Shown in pieces: positions 25,333 to 33,790 of a stretch of DNA of 64,000 nucleotides. This DNA is from an uncultured Paracoccaceae bacterium (lineage in GTDB: Bacteria; Pseudomonadota; Alphaproteobacteria; Rhodobacterales; Rhodobacteraceae): contig CANNFA010000003.1 in the NCBI GenBank assembly GCA_947503765.1, positions 248,001 to 312,000 on the forward strand, written 5' to 3'. The number at the start of each line of letters is the position of its first letter. Position 1 is the first letter of the stretch. The notes below the pieces were generated by a model, which saw only the letters and a program-made list of their open reading frames with translations, was not told where the DNA came from and made no database searches. Both the position numbers and the translations under genes were made by a program.

Positions 25333-26664
25333 CTATTTCACCGACCCGGCGAGCATTCCGCGCACCAGGTATTTCTGCATCATGAAGAAGACCAGCAGCG
25401 GCACCGCGATCGACACGAAGGCCGCCGTGGCCAGGATTTCCCAGTTGCCGCCGCGCGTGCCCAGCAGCTCGACGATCTGGTTGGTCATCACCGTGGTGTC
25501 GCCGGTCGCGTCGATCAGGAACACCTTGGCCACCAGAAGGTCGTTCCAGGTCCAAAGGAACTGGAAGATGGCAAAGCTGGCCAGCGCCGGAAACGACAGC
25601 GGCAGCACGATGCGCACGAAGATCTGGAAATCGGTGGCGCCGTCGACCTTGGCATTCTCGATGATGTCGCGGGGCAGCCCGACCATGTAGTTGCGCAGCA
25701 GGTACACGGCCAGCGGCAGGCCGAACCCGGTATGCGCCAGCCAGACGCCGAGATATCCCTTGCCGATGCCGATGGCGAGATGCAGCTTCAAGAGCGGGAT
25801 CAGCGCCAGTTGCAGCGGCACCACCAGCAGCGCCACGACCAGCGCGATCAGCAGCGCGCGGCCGGGGAAATCCATCCAGGCCAGCGCATAGGCCGCGAAG
25901 GCGGCGATCAGGATCGGGATGATCGTGGCCGGGATCGTCACCGTCAGCGTGGAAAAGAACGCCCGCCCCATGTTGTCCGAGGTCTGCGCGCCTTCGGCCC
26001 GCCCGTCCGACAGCCCGAACGCGAAGGCCAGCAGGATGAACAGCGCCAGCCCCCCGAAAAGCGGGATGTAGGATCCGATCCCGCGTTCGCTGCCGCGGAA
26101 CACGTATTTCAGCACCAGCCCGAAGATCAGCGACGCGATACCGTAGATCACCACGTTCAGCGCCACGTTCTTGCCCAGCACGGTATCGTAATTGCCCAAG
26201 GTGAACTCGGGCGGCACCTTTGCGGTGACAAAGACGCGCTGGCCGCGGCCCGATGGTTCCTCGGCCGTCTCCAGCCGGTAATCGCCGTTCGCCTGCACCG
26301 TCACGGTCCCGCCGCGCCGCAGCTCTGCGGTGTCGCCGGGGGTATAGGCGGTCACGTCGCGCGCCGAGGTGCCCCAGACCGAGATGTTCAGCGTCTCGCG
26401 CCCGTCAATGTCGAACAGGTTGCCTTCGAGGACGTAAAGATCGCCCTCGCGCACCGCCTCGTCCGCGCCGGCGGTGCGCAGGGTCAGGCTTTGCTCGGCG
26501 GCGAACATCGCCTTCCACCAGCCGCTGGTGGCGATCTGGTCGGCGGTGCGGAACGACGACACGAACAGCCCCACCGTCGGGAACAGCCACAGCGCGACCA
26601 GCAGCGCGACGGAAATGTGCACCGCCCATGTCAGCCCGGATTTGGTGCCAGCCATGTTATCCAT
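25333..26664 (-). CDS. aglG: Alpha-glucoside ABC transporter permease AglG, with extra segments
   Basis: CUT1-type permease of 443 residues. After the first helix (about 12-36) comes a large beta-rich periplasmic region (about 40-160) containing repeated TLNISVWG and VTVQANGDYRLET-like strands, as is usual for AglG. Between NYDTVL (158-163) and GRAFFSTLTVTIPAT (233-247) there are about 67 further residues. They carry two predicted helices (about 168-188 and 198-217) not seen in the core MalG fold. The EAA loop is ENAKVDGATDFQIFVRIVLPLSFPAL. GAGGGGGAC precedes the ATG at 26664 with good spacing. aglA starts 8 nt downstream of the stop. Confidence 0.9.
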   Translation of the reverse strand: MDNMAGTKSGLTWAVHISVALLVALWLFPTVGLFVSSFRTADQIATSGWWKAMFAAEQSLTLRTAGADEAVREGDLYVLEGNLFDIDGRETLNISVWGTSARDVTAYTPGDTAELRRGGTVTVQANGDYRLETAEEPSGRGQRVFVTAKVPPEFTLGNYDTVLGKNVALNVVIYGIASLIFGLVLKYVFRGSERGIGSYIPLFGGLALFILLAFAFGLSDGRAEGAQTSDNMGRAFFSTLTVTIPATIIPILIAAFAAYALAWMDFPGRALLIALVVALLVVPLQLALIPLLKLHLAIGIGKGYLGVWLAHTGFGLPLAVYLLRNYMVGLPRDIIENAKVDGATDFQIFVRIVLPLSFPALASFAIFQFLWTWNDLLVAKVFLIDATGDTTVMTNQIVELLGTRGGNWEILATAAFVSIAVPLLVFFMMQKYLVRGMLAGSVK

Positions 26665-26688
26665 CCGATGTCCCCCTCGCCGCCGGCA

Positions 26689-27690
26689 TCACCGCATCTC
26701 CTTGCGCGCGTTGCGCACGTTCCACACCAGGATCGGCGTGACCAGCACCATGATCACGATCGCCGAGGCCGACCCGACCCCCCAATCGTTGGCCCGGAAC
26801 AGCTTGTCGTACATGTAGTTGGCCAGCACCTGGGTCTCCCACTGGCCGTTGGTCATGGCGAACACGATGTCGAAGATCTTGAGCACGACCAGCGTGATCG
26901 TCGTCCAGACCACCACGATGGTACCCATGATCTGCGGCACCTTGATCTTGAAGAACACCTGGAACGGGTTCGCCCCGTCGATGATCGCCGCCTCGATGGT
27001 TTCTTCCGGGATGCCGCGCAGGGCGGCCGACAGGATCACCATGGCAAAGCCGGTCTGGATCCAGATCAGCACGATCATCAGGAAAAAGTTGTTCCAGAAC
27101 GGGATCGTCAGCCATTGCTGCGGCTCGTCCCCGCCGAGGCCGAGATAGATCGCGTTCAGAACGCCGATCTGTTCCTGATCGACCGGGCGCGCGTCATAGA
27201 CCAGCTTCCAGATCACCGCCGCCCCGACAAAGGAAATCGCCATCGGCATGAAGATCAGCGACTTGGCGATGCTGCCCCAGCCGATCCGGTCGGTCAGCTG
27301 CGCCGCCAGCAGGCCGAAGGCGGTGGACATGGCCGGCACGATCAGCAGCCACATGAAATTGTTGCGCACCGCTTCCCAGAACTTCGCCTCGCCGAACATC
27401 TGGGTGTAGTTGTCGAAGCCGACGAAGGCGCCGCCGAGGCTGCGGTCGGTGACGCTCAGGCGCAGCGTTTCGAACACCGGGTAGGCCAGGTACAGCCCCA
27501 GCGCGAACATCGCCGGGAACAGGAACAGCCAGGGGCGCACCATGTTGGCGCGGTTGATGTTGCGGCCGATATTCGGGCCCTTGGCGGGAAAGATCACCTT
27601 GTCGAGCACAAGGTTCGAGGCATAGAAATAGCCGACGCATCCTCCGACGCCGATCACGATGGTCAGCAGACCCTGCAACGCTGGATGCAT
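26689..27690 (-). CDS. aglF: Alpha-glucoside ABC transporter permease AglF
   Basis: Inner-membrane subunit of 333 residues, partner of AglG. An additional N-terminal helix (about 5-25) precedes the six core helices, which begin at RPWLFLFPAMFALGLYLAYPVF. The cytoplasmic EAA loop is IEAAIIDGANPFQVFFKIKVPQIMG. A GGGAGGG ribosome site precedes the ATG. It is separated from aglE by 77 bp containing a strong hairpin, and from aglG by 24 bp. Confidence 0.92.
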   Translation of the reverse strand: MHPALQGLLTIVIGVGGCVGYFYASNLVLDKVIFPAKGPNIGRNINRANMVRPWLFLFPAMFALGLYLAYPVFETLRLSVTDRSLGGAFVGFDNYTQMFGEAKFWEAVRNNFMWLLIVPAMSTAFGLLAAQLTDRIGWGSIAKSLIFMPMAISFVGAAVIWKLVYDARPVDQEQIGVLNAIYLGLGGDEPQQWLTIPFWNNFFLMIVLIWIQTGFAMVILSAALRGIPEETIEAAIIDGANPFQVFFKIKVPQIMGTIVVVWTTITLVVLKIFDIVFAMTNGQWETQVLANYMYDKLFRANDWGVGSASAIVIMVLVTPILVWNVRNARKEMR

Positions 27691-27718
27691 CGCGCCCTCC
27701 CGGTCCCGTTCTGGTGGG

Positions 27719-27744
27719 CTCCGGGCCGATCAGCCGGCCCGGAG
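27719..27744 (-). other. Intercistronic hairpin between aglE and aglF
   Basis: CTCCGGGCCG and CGGCCCGGAG form a perfect 10-bp stem with a 6-nt loop, about 25 nt after the aglE stop and before the aglF ribosome site. No U-tract follows. By analogy with the malE-malF hairpins of E. coli, it probably protects the upstream binding-protein message or limits downstream expression. Confidence 0.65.
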
Positions 27745-27767
27745 AATGCGCTTTGCCGGTGGCGGCG

Positions 27768-29045
27768 CTACTTCAGCGCCTCCCAGCTTTCCTGGATCTC
27801 GGTCGCCACCTTCTCGGCATCCGCGCCGCCGGCATAATCGACCATGCCGGTCCAGAAGGTGCCCGCGCCGACACCGCCGGGCATCAGGTCGGACCCGTCG
27901 AAGCGGAACGTGGTCGCATCCAGCAGGATCTCGTTCATCTGCCGCTGGCTGTCGCTGGCGAACTTGTCCAGATCGACCCCGGTATGCGGCGTCAGGAAAC
28001 CGGTAAGCCCCATCCAGATCTCGTGCGCCTCGGGCGTCTGCAGGAAAGCCATCAGGTCGTGCGCGGCGTCGTTTTCCTTGGTGATCGCCCACATCGTGCC
28101 CGCACCCAGCACGGGCTTGCCCAGATCCTTGCCTTCATAGGCCGGGAAGTAGAAGAAATCGGCATCGACGCCGACCTCGGTCCCGTCCGGGAAGAAGGCG
28201 GGAATGAACGACGCCTGCCGGTGCATCATGCATTGCGGCGGCGCGTCGAACAGGCCCTTGGGCGAGTCGCGGAAATCGGTCGAGGCGACGGCGCTGCGCC
28301 CGCCGGCGACCATGTCGTCCTGGATGAAGGTGCCGAATTCCTCGATCGCGGCGACGACGCGCGGGTCGTTGAACGGGATCTCGTTGGTGGTCCACTGGTC
28401 GTAGACCTCGGGCGGCTGGGTGCGCAGCATCAGATCCTCGACCCAGTCGGTCGCCGGCCAGCCGGTGGCCCCGCCCGATCCCAGGCCGATGCACCACGGC
28501 GTTTCGCCATCCTCGATCATCTGCGCGGACAGCGCGTCCAGCTCTTCCATCGTCTCGGGCACGTCATAGCCGAAATCGGCGAAGTTCTCGGGCACGTACC
28601 AGACCAGCGATTTCACATCGACCTTGTAGAAGAAACCGTAGAGATCCGCGTTTCCGTCCGGCCCGTCGAAGGTGCCCAGATCGACCCAGGATTGGCCGGC
28701 GGCGTAATTGTCCAGCAGCCAGTCGGCCGTGCCGTCCTTGAGCGGTGTCAGGAAACCGCGCCCTGCCATGTCGCGCGCCAGCCCCGGCTGCGGGAAGACC
28801 GCGACGTTGGGGGCCGAGCCGGCCTCGGCATCGACGACGATCTGCTGCTCGAAACTGTCGGAGCCGACATAGCGCACGTCATGGCCGGACTGTTCGGCAA
28901 AGGCGTTCAGCACCGCCTCGACGTTTTCCTGGTCCGGCCCCAGCCACGGCCCGAACACCGTCAACTGCTCGGCATGGGCCATGCCGGCAGCCATTCCCAC
29001 CGTCAACGCAAGCGAAGCGGCGCCAGAATAGAGTCCATGTTTCAT
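27768..29045 (-). CDS. aglE: Alpha-glucoside ABC transporter substrate-binding protein
   Basis: Periplasmic binding protein of 425 residues, first gene of aglEFGAK. It has a signal peptide (about 1-25, ending AAGMAHA before EQLTVFGPW). The mature CUT1-type fold has conserved segments AVFPQPGLARDMAGRG, WCIGLGSGGATGWPATDW and CMMHRQASFIPAFFP, typical of AglE. The start at 29045 follows GGGAGG with good spacing. An in-frame upstream ATG (29078) would disrupt the signal peptide. An operator-like palindrome lies 61-74 bp upstream. Confidence 0.93.
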   Translation of the reverse strand: MKHGLYSGAASLALTVGMAAGMAHAEQLTVFGPWLGPDQENVEAVLNAFAEQSGHDVRYVGSDSFEQQIVVDAEAGSAPNVAVFPQPGLARDMAGRGFLTPLKDGTADWLLDNYAAGQSWVDLGTFDGPDGNADLYGFFYKVDVKSLVWYVPENFADFGYDVPETMEELDALSAQMIEDGETPWCIGLGSGGATGWPATDWVEDLMLRTQPPEVYDQWTTNEIPFNDPRVVAAIEEFGTFIQDDMVAGGRSAVASTDFRDSPKGLFDAPPQCMMHRQASFIPAFFPDGTEVGVDADFFYFPAYEGKDLGKPVLGAGTMWAITKENDAAHDLMAFLQTPEAHEIWMGLTGFLTPHTGVDLDKFASDSQRQMNEILLDATTFRFDGSDLMPGGVGAGTFWTGMVDYAGGADAEKVATEIQESWEALK

Positions 29046-29105
29046 TGATATCCTCCCGGTTCGACGCGGCAGCGCCATCCTGTCATACGGCCTCGGGAAT
29101 CAATC

Positions 29106-29119
29106 CCAAAGCGCTTTGG
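29106..29119. promoter_or_regulatory. AglR operator candidate 1 (aglE side)
   Basis: CCAAAGCGCTTTGG is a perfect 14-bp palindrome with the central GCGC and flanking AAA/TTT usual for LacI-family operators. It lies 61 bp upstream of the aglE start, and on the minus strand a TATATC hexamer touches it. Repression of aglEFGAK by AglR is inferred. Confidence 0.75.
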
Positions 29120-29279
29120 ATATACGCAGGCTGTGCGATGCGCACCCGCCTGTCAACAATCAATCGCCCCAAACGTGCACGGGGACCGATGCCGCACCTG
29201 CATTGACGCAGCGCAGAAAGCCGCGAACCTGCGCTTTGGCTTTGACGGCGCCGGGACGGGCGACTAACGTGATCGGTGC

Positions 29280-29293
29280 CCAAAGCGGTTTGG
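29280..29293. promoter_or_regulatory. AglR operator candidate 2 (aglR side)
   Basis: CCAAAGCGGTTTGG matches the first site except for one base in the centre. It lies 49 bp upstream of aglR and 174 bp from the first site. A half-site GCGCTTTGG occurs at 29231-29239 between them. Autoregulation of aglR-bgl-glk is inferred. Confidence 0.7.
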
Positions 29294-29341
29294 CAAGGGA
29301 TTTGCCGCCACCTGGAACGGCATCTGGAACGGGGAACCCGG

Positions 29342-30418
29342 ATGAATCTCAAGCAATTGTCACAAGTTCTGGGCCTGTCGCAAACCACCGTCAGCCGGGC
29401 GCTCAACGGCTATCCCGAAGTGGCCGAGGCGACCCGGCAGAAGATCGTCGACGCGGCCGAGCGGCACGGGTACCGCCCGAACGCGCGCGCCAAGAGCCTG
29501 GCCACGGGCCGCGCCATGGCGGTGGGCCATGTCCTGCCGGTCTCCGCCAAGGGAGAGATCGTGAACCCGGTCTTCGCCGATTTCATCGCCGGCGCGTCGG
29601 AAAGCTATCTCGCGCATGGCTATGACCTGGTGCTGTCGCTTGTGCCCGACGACGCCGAGGAAGACGCCTACCGCGAGCTGGCCACCAAGGGATCGGTCGA
29701 CGGGATCATCGTGCACAACCCGCGCATCGACGACCGGCGCATCCCGCTGCTGCGCGACATCGGCCTGCCCTTCGTGGTGCACGGCCGTATCTCGCGGCAC
29801 GGCGACGATTACGACTGGGTCGATGTCAACAACCTGCGCGCCTTCCGGCGGGCGGCCGAATTCCTGCTGGACCTCGGCCACCGGCGGATCGGTCTGATCA
29901 ACGGGCAGACGGCGATGGATTTCGCCGACCGCCGGCTGCACGGCTATCTCGAGGCGCTCGAGGCGCGCGAAATCGCGCCCGACCCGGCGCTGATCGCGTC
30001 CGATCTGATGACCGAATCCTACGGCCACACCGCCGCCTCCGCGATGCTGGCGCTGCCCGACCCGGCCACCGCGTTCCTGTGCTCGTCGATGATCCCGGCC
30101 CTGGGCGCGCGCCGCGCCATCGAGGAGGCCGGCCTCGACATGCCGCGCGACGTGTCGGTGATTACCCATGACGACGATCTGGGCTACCTGTCCAATGGCG
30201 GCGCCGCGGGGGGTAGTGTGCCGATCTTCACCGCCACCCGCTCTTCCGTCCGGCTCGCCGGTCGGTTATGCGCCGAGCGGGTGATCGACCTGGTCCAGAC
30301 CCCCGGACAGGCGCCGCAGCAACACCTGCTGGAGGCCGACCTGACCGTCGGACGCTCCACCGGGCCGGCCCCGCGTGCCGCCGATCGACACCGAGAAGAC
30401 ACAGCGAGGAACGCATGA
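29342..30418 (+). CDS. aglR: LacI family regulator of alpha-glucoside genes
   Basis: 358-residue LacI/GalR-type repressor. The N-terminal helix-turn-helix and hinge are NLKQLSQVLGLSQTTVSRALNGYPEVAEATRQKI and HGYRPNARAKSLATG (residues about 2-60); the sugar-binding core follows. It is divergent from aglE across a region with two matching palindromes. It is therefore the probable repressor of both directions, released by an imported sugar. The ATG at 29342 gives the normal MNLKQLS start; an upstream ATG would add 22 atypical residues and overlap the operator. It overlaps the beta-glucosidase gene by 4 bp. Confidence 0.92.
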   Translation: MNLKQLSQVLGLSQTTVSRALNGYPEVAEATRQKIVDAAERHGYRPNARAKSLATGRAMAVGHVLPVSAKGEIVNPVFADFIAGASESYLAHGYDLVLSLVPDDAEEDAYRELATKGSVDGIIVHNPRIDDRRIPLLRDIGLPFVVHGRISRHGDDYDWVDVNNLRAFRRAAEFLLDLGHRRIGLINGQTAMDFADRRLHGYLEALEAREIAPDPALIASDLMTESYGHTAASAMLALPDPATAFLCSSMIPALGARRAIEEAGLDMPRDVSVITHDDDLGYLSNGGAAGGSVPIFTATRSSVRLAGRLCAERVIDLVQTPGQAPQQHLLEADLTVGRSTGPAPRAADRHREDTARNA

Positions 30419-31752
30419 AATACAGCCGCGCCGATTTTCCGAAAGGCTTCACCTTCGGGGCCGCCACGTCCGCCTACCAGATCGAGGGGCACGCCCAGGG
30501 CGGCGCCGGACGCACCCATTGGGACGATTTCGCCGCCACCCCCGGCAACGTGGTGCGCATGGAAAACGGCGCGCGCGCCTGCGATCACCTGAACCGCTTC
30601 GAGGAAGACCTTGATCTTGCGGCCGGAATGGGGCTTGACGCCTACCGCTTCTCGACCTCCTGGGCGCGGGTGATGCCCGAGGGGCGCGGCACCCCGAACC
30701 CGGAGGGGCTGGATTTCTACGACCGGCTGGTCGATGCGATGCTGGCGCGCGGGCTGAAACCCTTCGCCACGCTCTATCACTGGGAACTGCCCTCGGCGCT
30801 GGCCGATCTGGGCGGCTGGCGCAACCGCGACATCGCGGACTGGTTCGCCGAGTACACGCGCACCATCATGGGCCGGATCGGCGACCGCGTGCACGCCGCC
30901 GCCCCGATCAACGAGCCGTGGTGCATCGCCTGGCTGTCGCATTTCCTGGGCCAGCACGCCCCCGGCCTGCGCGACATCCGCGCCGCCGCCCGCGCCATGC
31001 ATCACGTCCTTCTGGCGCATGGCCGCGCAACCCAGGTGATGCGCGATCTGGGCATGACCAATCTCGGCGCGATCACCAACCACGAATACGTGCTGCCCGC
31101 CGACAGCACCGAGGCCGCGTCGAAGGCCGCGACGCTGTATGACGGGATCTACAATCGCTGGTTCCTGTCCGGCATCTATTCCGGCAGCTACCCCGAGGAT
31201 GTGCTGGCCCTGCTGGAGCAGCACCTGCCCGCGGGCTGGCAAGACGACATGAAGACCATATCGCAACCCGTTGATTGGGCTGGTATAAACTACTACACGC
31301 GCAAGCTGGTCGCGCCCGGCCCCTCGGGCCATCCGCTGGATTTCGCCGAAGGGGTCGGCGATCTGCCGCAGACCACCATGGGCTGGGAGATCTATCCCGA
31401 GGGCCTGACGCGCATGATCGCGCGCGTCTCGCAAGCCTATGCTCGAAATCCGGGCGCGAGCATCCCGATCTACGTCACCGAGAACGGCATGTCGGCCGCG
31501 GGCAGCCTGACCGCCGGCGCGGTCGAGGATCCGCAGCGCATCGCCTATCTCGAGCGGCACATGGAGGCGGTGCTGCGCGCCATCGAGGAAGGCGCCGATG
31601 TGCGCGGCTATTTCATCTGGTCGCTGCTCGACAATTACGAATGGGCGCTGGGATACGACAAGCGGTTCGGGCTGGTCCATGTCGATTTCGACACCCTGAC
31701 CCGAACGCCCAAGGCGTCCTACCACGCGCTGAAACGCGCCCTGGCAGGATGA
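30415..31752 (+). CDS. Beta-glucosidase, GH1 family
   Basis: 445-residue cytoplasmic glycosidase. The acid/base is Glu167 (INEPW) and the nucleophile Glu356 (VTENG), and the N-terminal signature FPKGFTFGAATSAYQIEG is characteristic of GH1. It has no signal peptide, so it acts on imported beta-glucosides. Together with AglA it lets the locus use both alpha- and beta-linked sugars, with glucose passed to the glucokinase encoded next. It is coupled to aglR through an ATGA overlap. Confidence 0.93.
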   Translation: MKYSRADFPKGFTFGAATSAYQIEGHAQGGAGRTHWDDFAATPGNVVRMENGARACDHLNRFEEDLDLAAGMGLDAYRFSTSWARVMPEGRGTPNPEGLDFYDRLVDAMLARGLKPFATLYHWELPSALADLGGWRNRDIADWFAEYTRTIMGRIGDRVHAAAPINEPWCIAWLSHFLGQHAPGLRDIRAAARAMHHVLLAHGRATQVMRDLGMTNLGAITNHEYVLPADSTEAASKAATLYDGIYNRWFLSGIYSGSYPEDVLALLEQHLPAGWQDDMKTISQPVDWAGINYYTRKLVAPGPSGHPLDFAEGVGDLPQTTMGWEIYPEGLTRMIARVSQAYARNPGASIPIYVTENGMSAAGSLTAGAVEDPQRIAYLERHMEAVLRAIEEGADVRGYFIWSLLDNYEWALGYDKRFGLVHVDFDTLTRTPKASYHALKRALAG

Positions 31753-31756
31753 TCCG

Positions 31757-32725
31757 ATGAGCCGCGCCGCCGACCGCTATGCCCTCGTCGCCGATATCGG
31801 CGGCACCAACACCCGTGTCGCACTGGCCGACGGGCTGACGCTGGTGCCCGAAACGGTGCGCCGCTACCGCAATGCCGACTATCCGGGGCTGGACGCCGTG
31901 CTGCGCGCGTTTCTCGCCGCCGAGGGCAATGTCGATTGCTGGGGCGCCTGCGTCGCCGTCGCCGGGCCGGTGCGCGGCGGGGTGGGCGAGTTGACGAATG
32001 TCGACTGGCGGATCGACGCCGCCTCGGTCGCGCGGGCGGCGCAGGCCGAGTGCGTGTCGATCCTGAACGACCTGCAGGCCCAGGGCTTCGCGCTTGGCCA
32101 TCTTGCACAGGACAAGCTGACGCCGGTGATCGCCATGCCCGAGGCCGCGCCCGACGCGACCCGGCTGGTGGTCGGCGCGGGCACCGGCGTCAATTCGGCC
32201 ACGGTCTATCACACCGCCAGGGGCCGCCTCGTGCCGCCCGCCGAAATCGGCCATGCCGGGATGCCGATCCGCAACGCCGCCGATCTGCGGCTGGCCGCGT
32301 TCGTCGAGACGGCGCACGGTTTTCCGGGGATCGAGGACGTGCTTTCGGGGCGCGGGCTGGAACGCATTCATGCGTGGCTGGGCCACGAGGCGAACGACCT
32401 GCGCGAGGCGCGCGCCGCCGAGATCATGGCCGGCCTTGCGGACGGATCCGATGCGCGCGCCGAACAGGCGGCCGCGGTCTATGTGCGGATCTTCGGCGCG
32501 ATGATCGGCGACCTTGCCCTGACCGTCCTGCCCTTCGGCGGCATCTACCTGATCGGCGGCGTGGCCACCGCCTTCGGCCCCTATCTCCACAGGTTCGGCT
32601 TTACCGAGGCGTTTCGGGACAAGGGCCGCTTTTCGGGGTTCATGAACAATTTCGGCGTGTCGCTGGTCGAGGACGATTATGCCGCCCTGACCGGCTGTGC
32701 CAGCCACCTGGAGGAACTGCGCTAG
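31757..32725 (+). CDS. glk: Glucokinase (Glk family)
   Basis: 322-residue ATP-dependent hexokinase that phosphorylates glucose released by the two glycosidases. The N-terminal phosphate loop is ADIGGTNTRVAL (residues 12-23). The ATP-site segment VVGAGTGVNSATV and the sugar-site segment EIGHAGMP follow, as in the E. coli Glk family rather than ROK kinases, which carry a CXCGXXGC zinc motif absent here. It starts 4 bp after the GH1 gene and ends the plus-strand agl unit. Confidence 0.92.
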   Translation: MSRAADRYALVADIGGTNTRVALADGLTLVPETVRRYRNADYPGLDAVLRAFLAAEGNVDCWGACVAVAGPVRGGVGELTNVDWRIDAASVARAAQAECVSILNDLQAQGFALGHLAQDKLTPVIAMPEAAPDATRLVVGAGTGVNSATVYHTARGRLVPPAEIGHAGMPIRNAADLRLAAFVETAHGFPGIEDVLSGRGLERIHAWLGHEANDLREARAAEIMAGLADGSDARAEQAAAVYVRIFGAMIGDLALTVLPFGGIYLIGGVATAFGPYLHRFGFTEAFRDKGRFSGFMNNFGVSLVEDDYAALTGCASHLEELR

Positions 32726-32738
32726 GCGGCGCCTTGCC

Positions 32739-32763
32739 GCTTCTTCTCGTTGCAAATACGCAA
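32739..32763 (-). repeat. 25-bp dispersed repeat, copy 1
   Basis: Exact reverse complement of 39601-39625. The core is TTGCGTATTTGCAACGAG, read on the minus strand. It lies 13 bp after the glk stop, in the gap between convergent glk and the TSUP permease gene. A GCGGC/GCCGC mini-hairpin precedes it. A 12-bp core also appears at 15839-15850. It is probably a genome-wide intergenic repeat. Confidence 0.7.
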
Positions 32764-32798
32764 TTGAAAACCGACCCGCCCCGGCCCCCGGCCGCGCC

Positions 32799-33542
32799 TT
32801 ATCCCAGCGCCTTCCACAGCATCCGCAGCGCCAGCACCGCCAGCAGGCCCAGGATCACCCGGTCGAAGACCTGCCGCGACAGGTGCCGCGCCAGCCAGGC
32901 GCCGACCGGCATCGCGCCGAACAGCGGCACCAGCGCCAGCACGCCGTAGATCGCCACCTGCGCGTCAAGGATGCCGTAGGCCCACAGCACCGGCGCCTGC
33001 GCCGCCGACATCGCCGCGAAATAGACCGAGATCGTCGCGACGAACACGGCCCGCTCCAGCTTCATCGCGTTCATGAAGGTCAGCGCGACCGGCGCCGACA
33101 GCCCGATCGCCCCCTGCATCACGCCCCCCGCCAGCCCGACCGGCAGCACCGCCCGCAAAGCCGTGCCATAGGCCAGCGTCCAGCCCGGCCGCGCCATGCG
33201 AAAGCCGATATAGGCCAGCACCGCCGCGGCCACCGCCACGAGCAGCAGATCGGGCGGCGCCGTCGCCAGAAGCCAGCTGCCGACCCCCGCCCCGGCCGCG
33301 CCCGCGGCGGCGAAGACACCGATGAACCGCACCGGCAGCCGGGCCTCCCGGTAATGCCAAGCCTGCCACAGGTTGCTCAGCAGGTTCGGGATCACCATCA
33401 CCGCAACCGCCAGCCGCACGTCGAAGAACACCGCCATCACCGGCACTGCGAGGATCGGCGCGCCCGCGCCGATCGCCCCCTTGAGCACACCGCCCGCCGC
33501 GATCGCGGCGAAGATCAGCGCGAATTCCCCGATCACATCCAT
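32799..33542 (-). CDS. TSUP family permease (TauE/SafE-like)
   Basis: Inner-membrane protein of 247 residues with about eight hydrophobic helices arranged as two halves. The family motifs are GAIGAGAPILAVPVM in the first half and GVMQGAIGLSAPVALTFM in the second. TSUP proteins export or import sulfite, sulfoacetate, taurine-derived or other small organic anions; the substrate cannot be read here. The start at 33542 gives MDVIGEFALIFAAI, directly the first helix. A longer frame upstream adds a Gly/Pro-rich stretch lacking family character. It is convergent with glk and divergent from phnW. Confidence 0.85.
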   Translation of the reverse strand: MDVIGEFALIFAAIAAGGVLKGAIGAGAPILAVPVMAVFFDVRLAVAVMVIPNLLSNLWQAWHYREARLPVRFIGVFAAAGAAGAGVGSWLLATAPPDLLLVAVAAAVLAYIGFRMARPGWTLAYGTALRAVLPVGLAGGVMQGAIGLSAPVALTFMNAMKLERAVFVATISVYFAAMSAAQAPVLWAYGILDAQVAIYGVLALVPLFGAMPVGAWLARHLSRQVFDRVILGLLAVLALRMLWKALG

Positions 33543-33790
33543 GGCCGCCGCTCCGTTCCGTTCGGTCTTTTCTGTCCGGGCAGGTCCCGGCCGGCCCGGG
33601 CCCGCCCCGCCATTACCGCCACATGTCCGGCCCCGGTTTACAAGCGCGCGGCGATGCGGCATCCCTGCGCCACTCCTCTGCGCGATACCCGCCGCGAGGA
33701 CAAGTCCGATCCGAGAACGAGGCCGACCCCCGTGCTGCACCGCCTTCCGGCTGCCCGCCCCGCCGCCCTTCGTCCAAGCATGGCCCCCGC

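Noticed and set aside
30184-31725. Minus-strand coding frame opposite the beta-glucosidase gene
   Set aside because: Antisense shadow of a GH1 enzyme with intact catalytic residues; no independent support.
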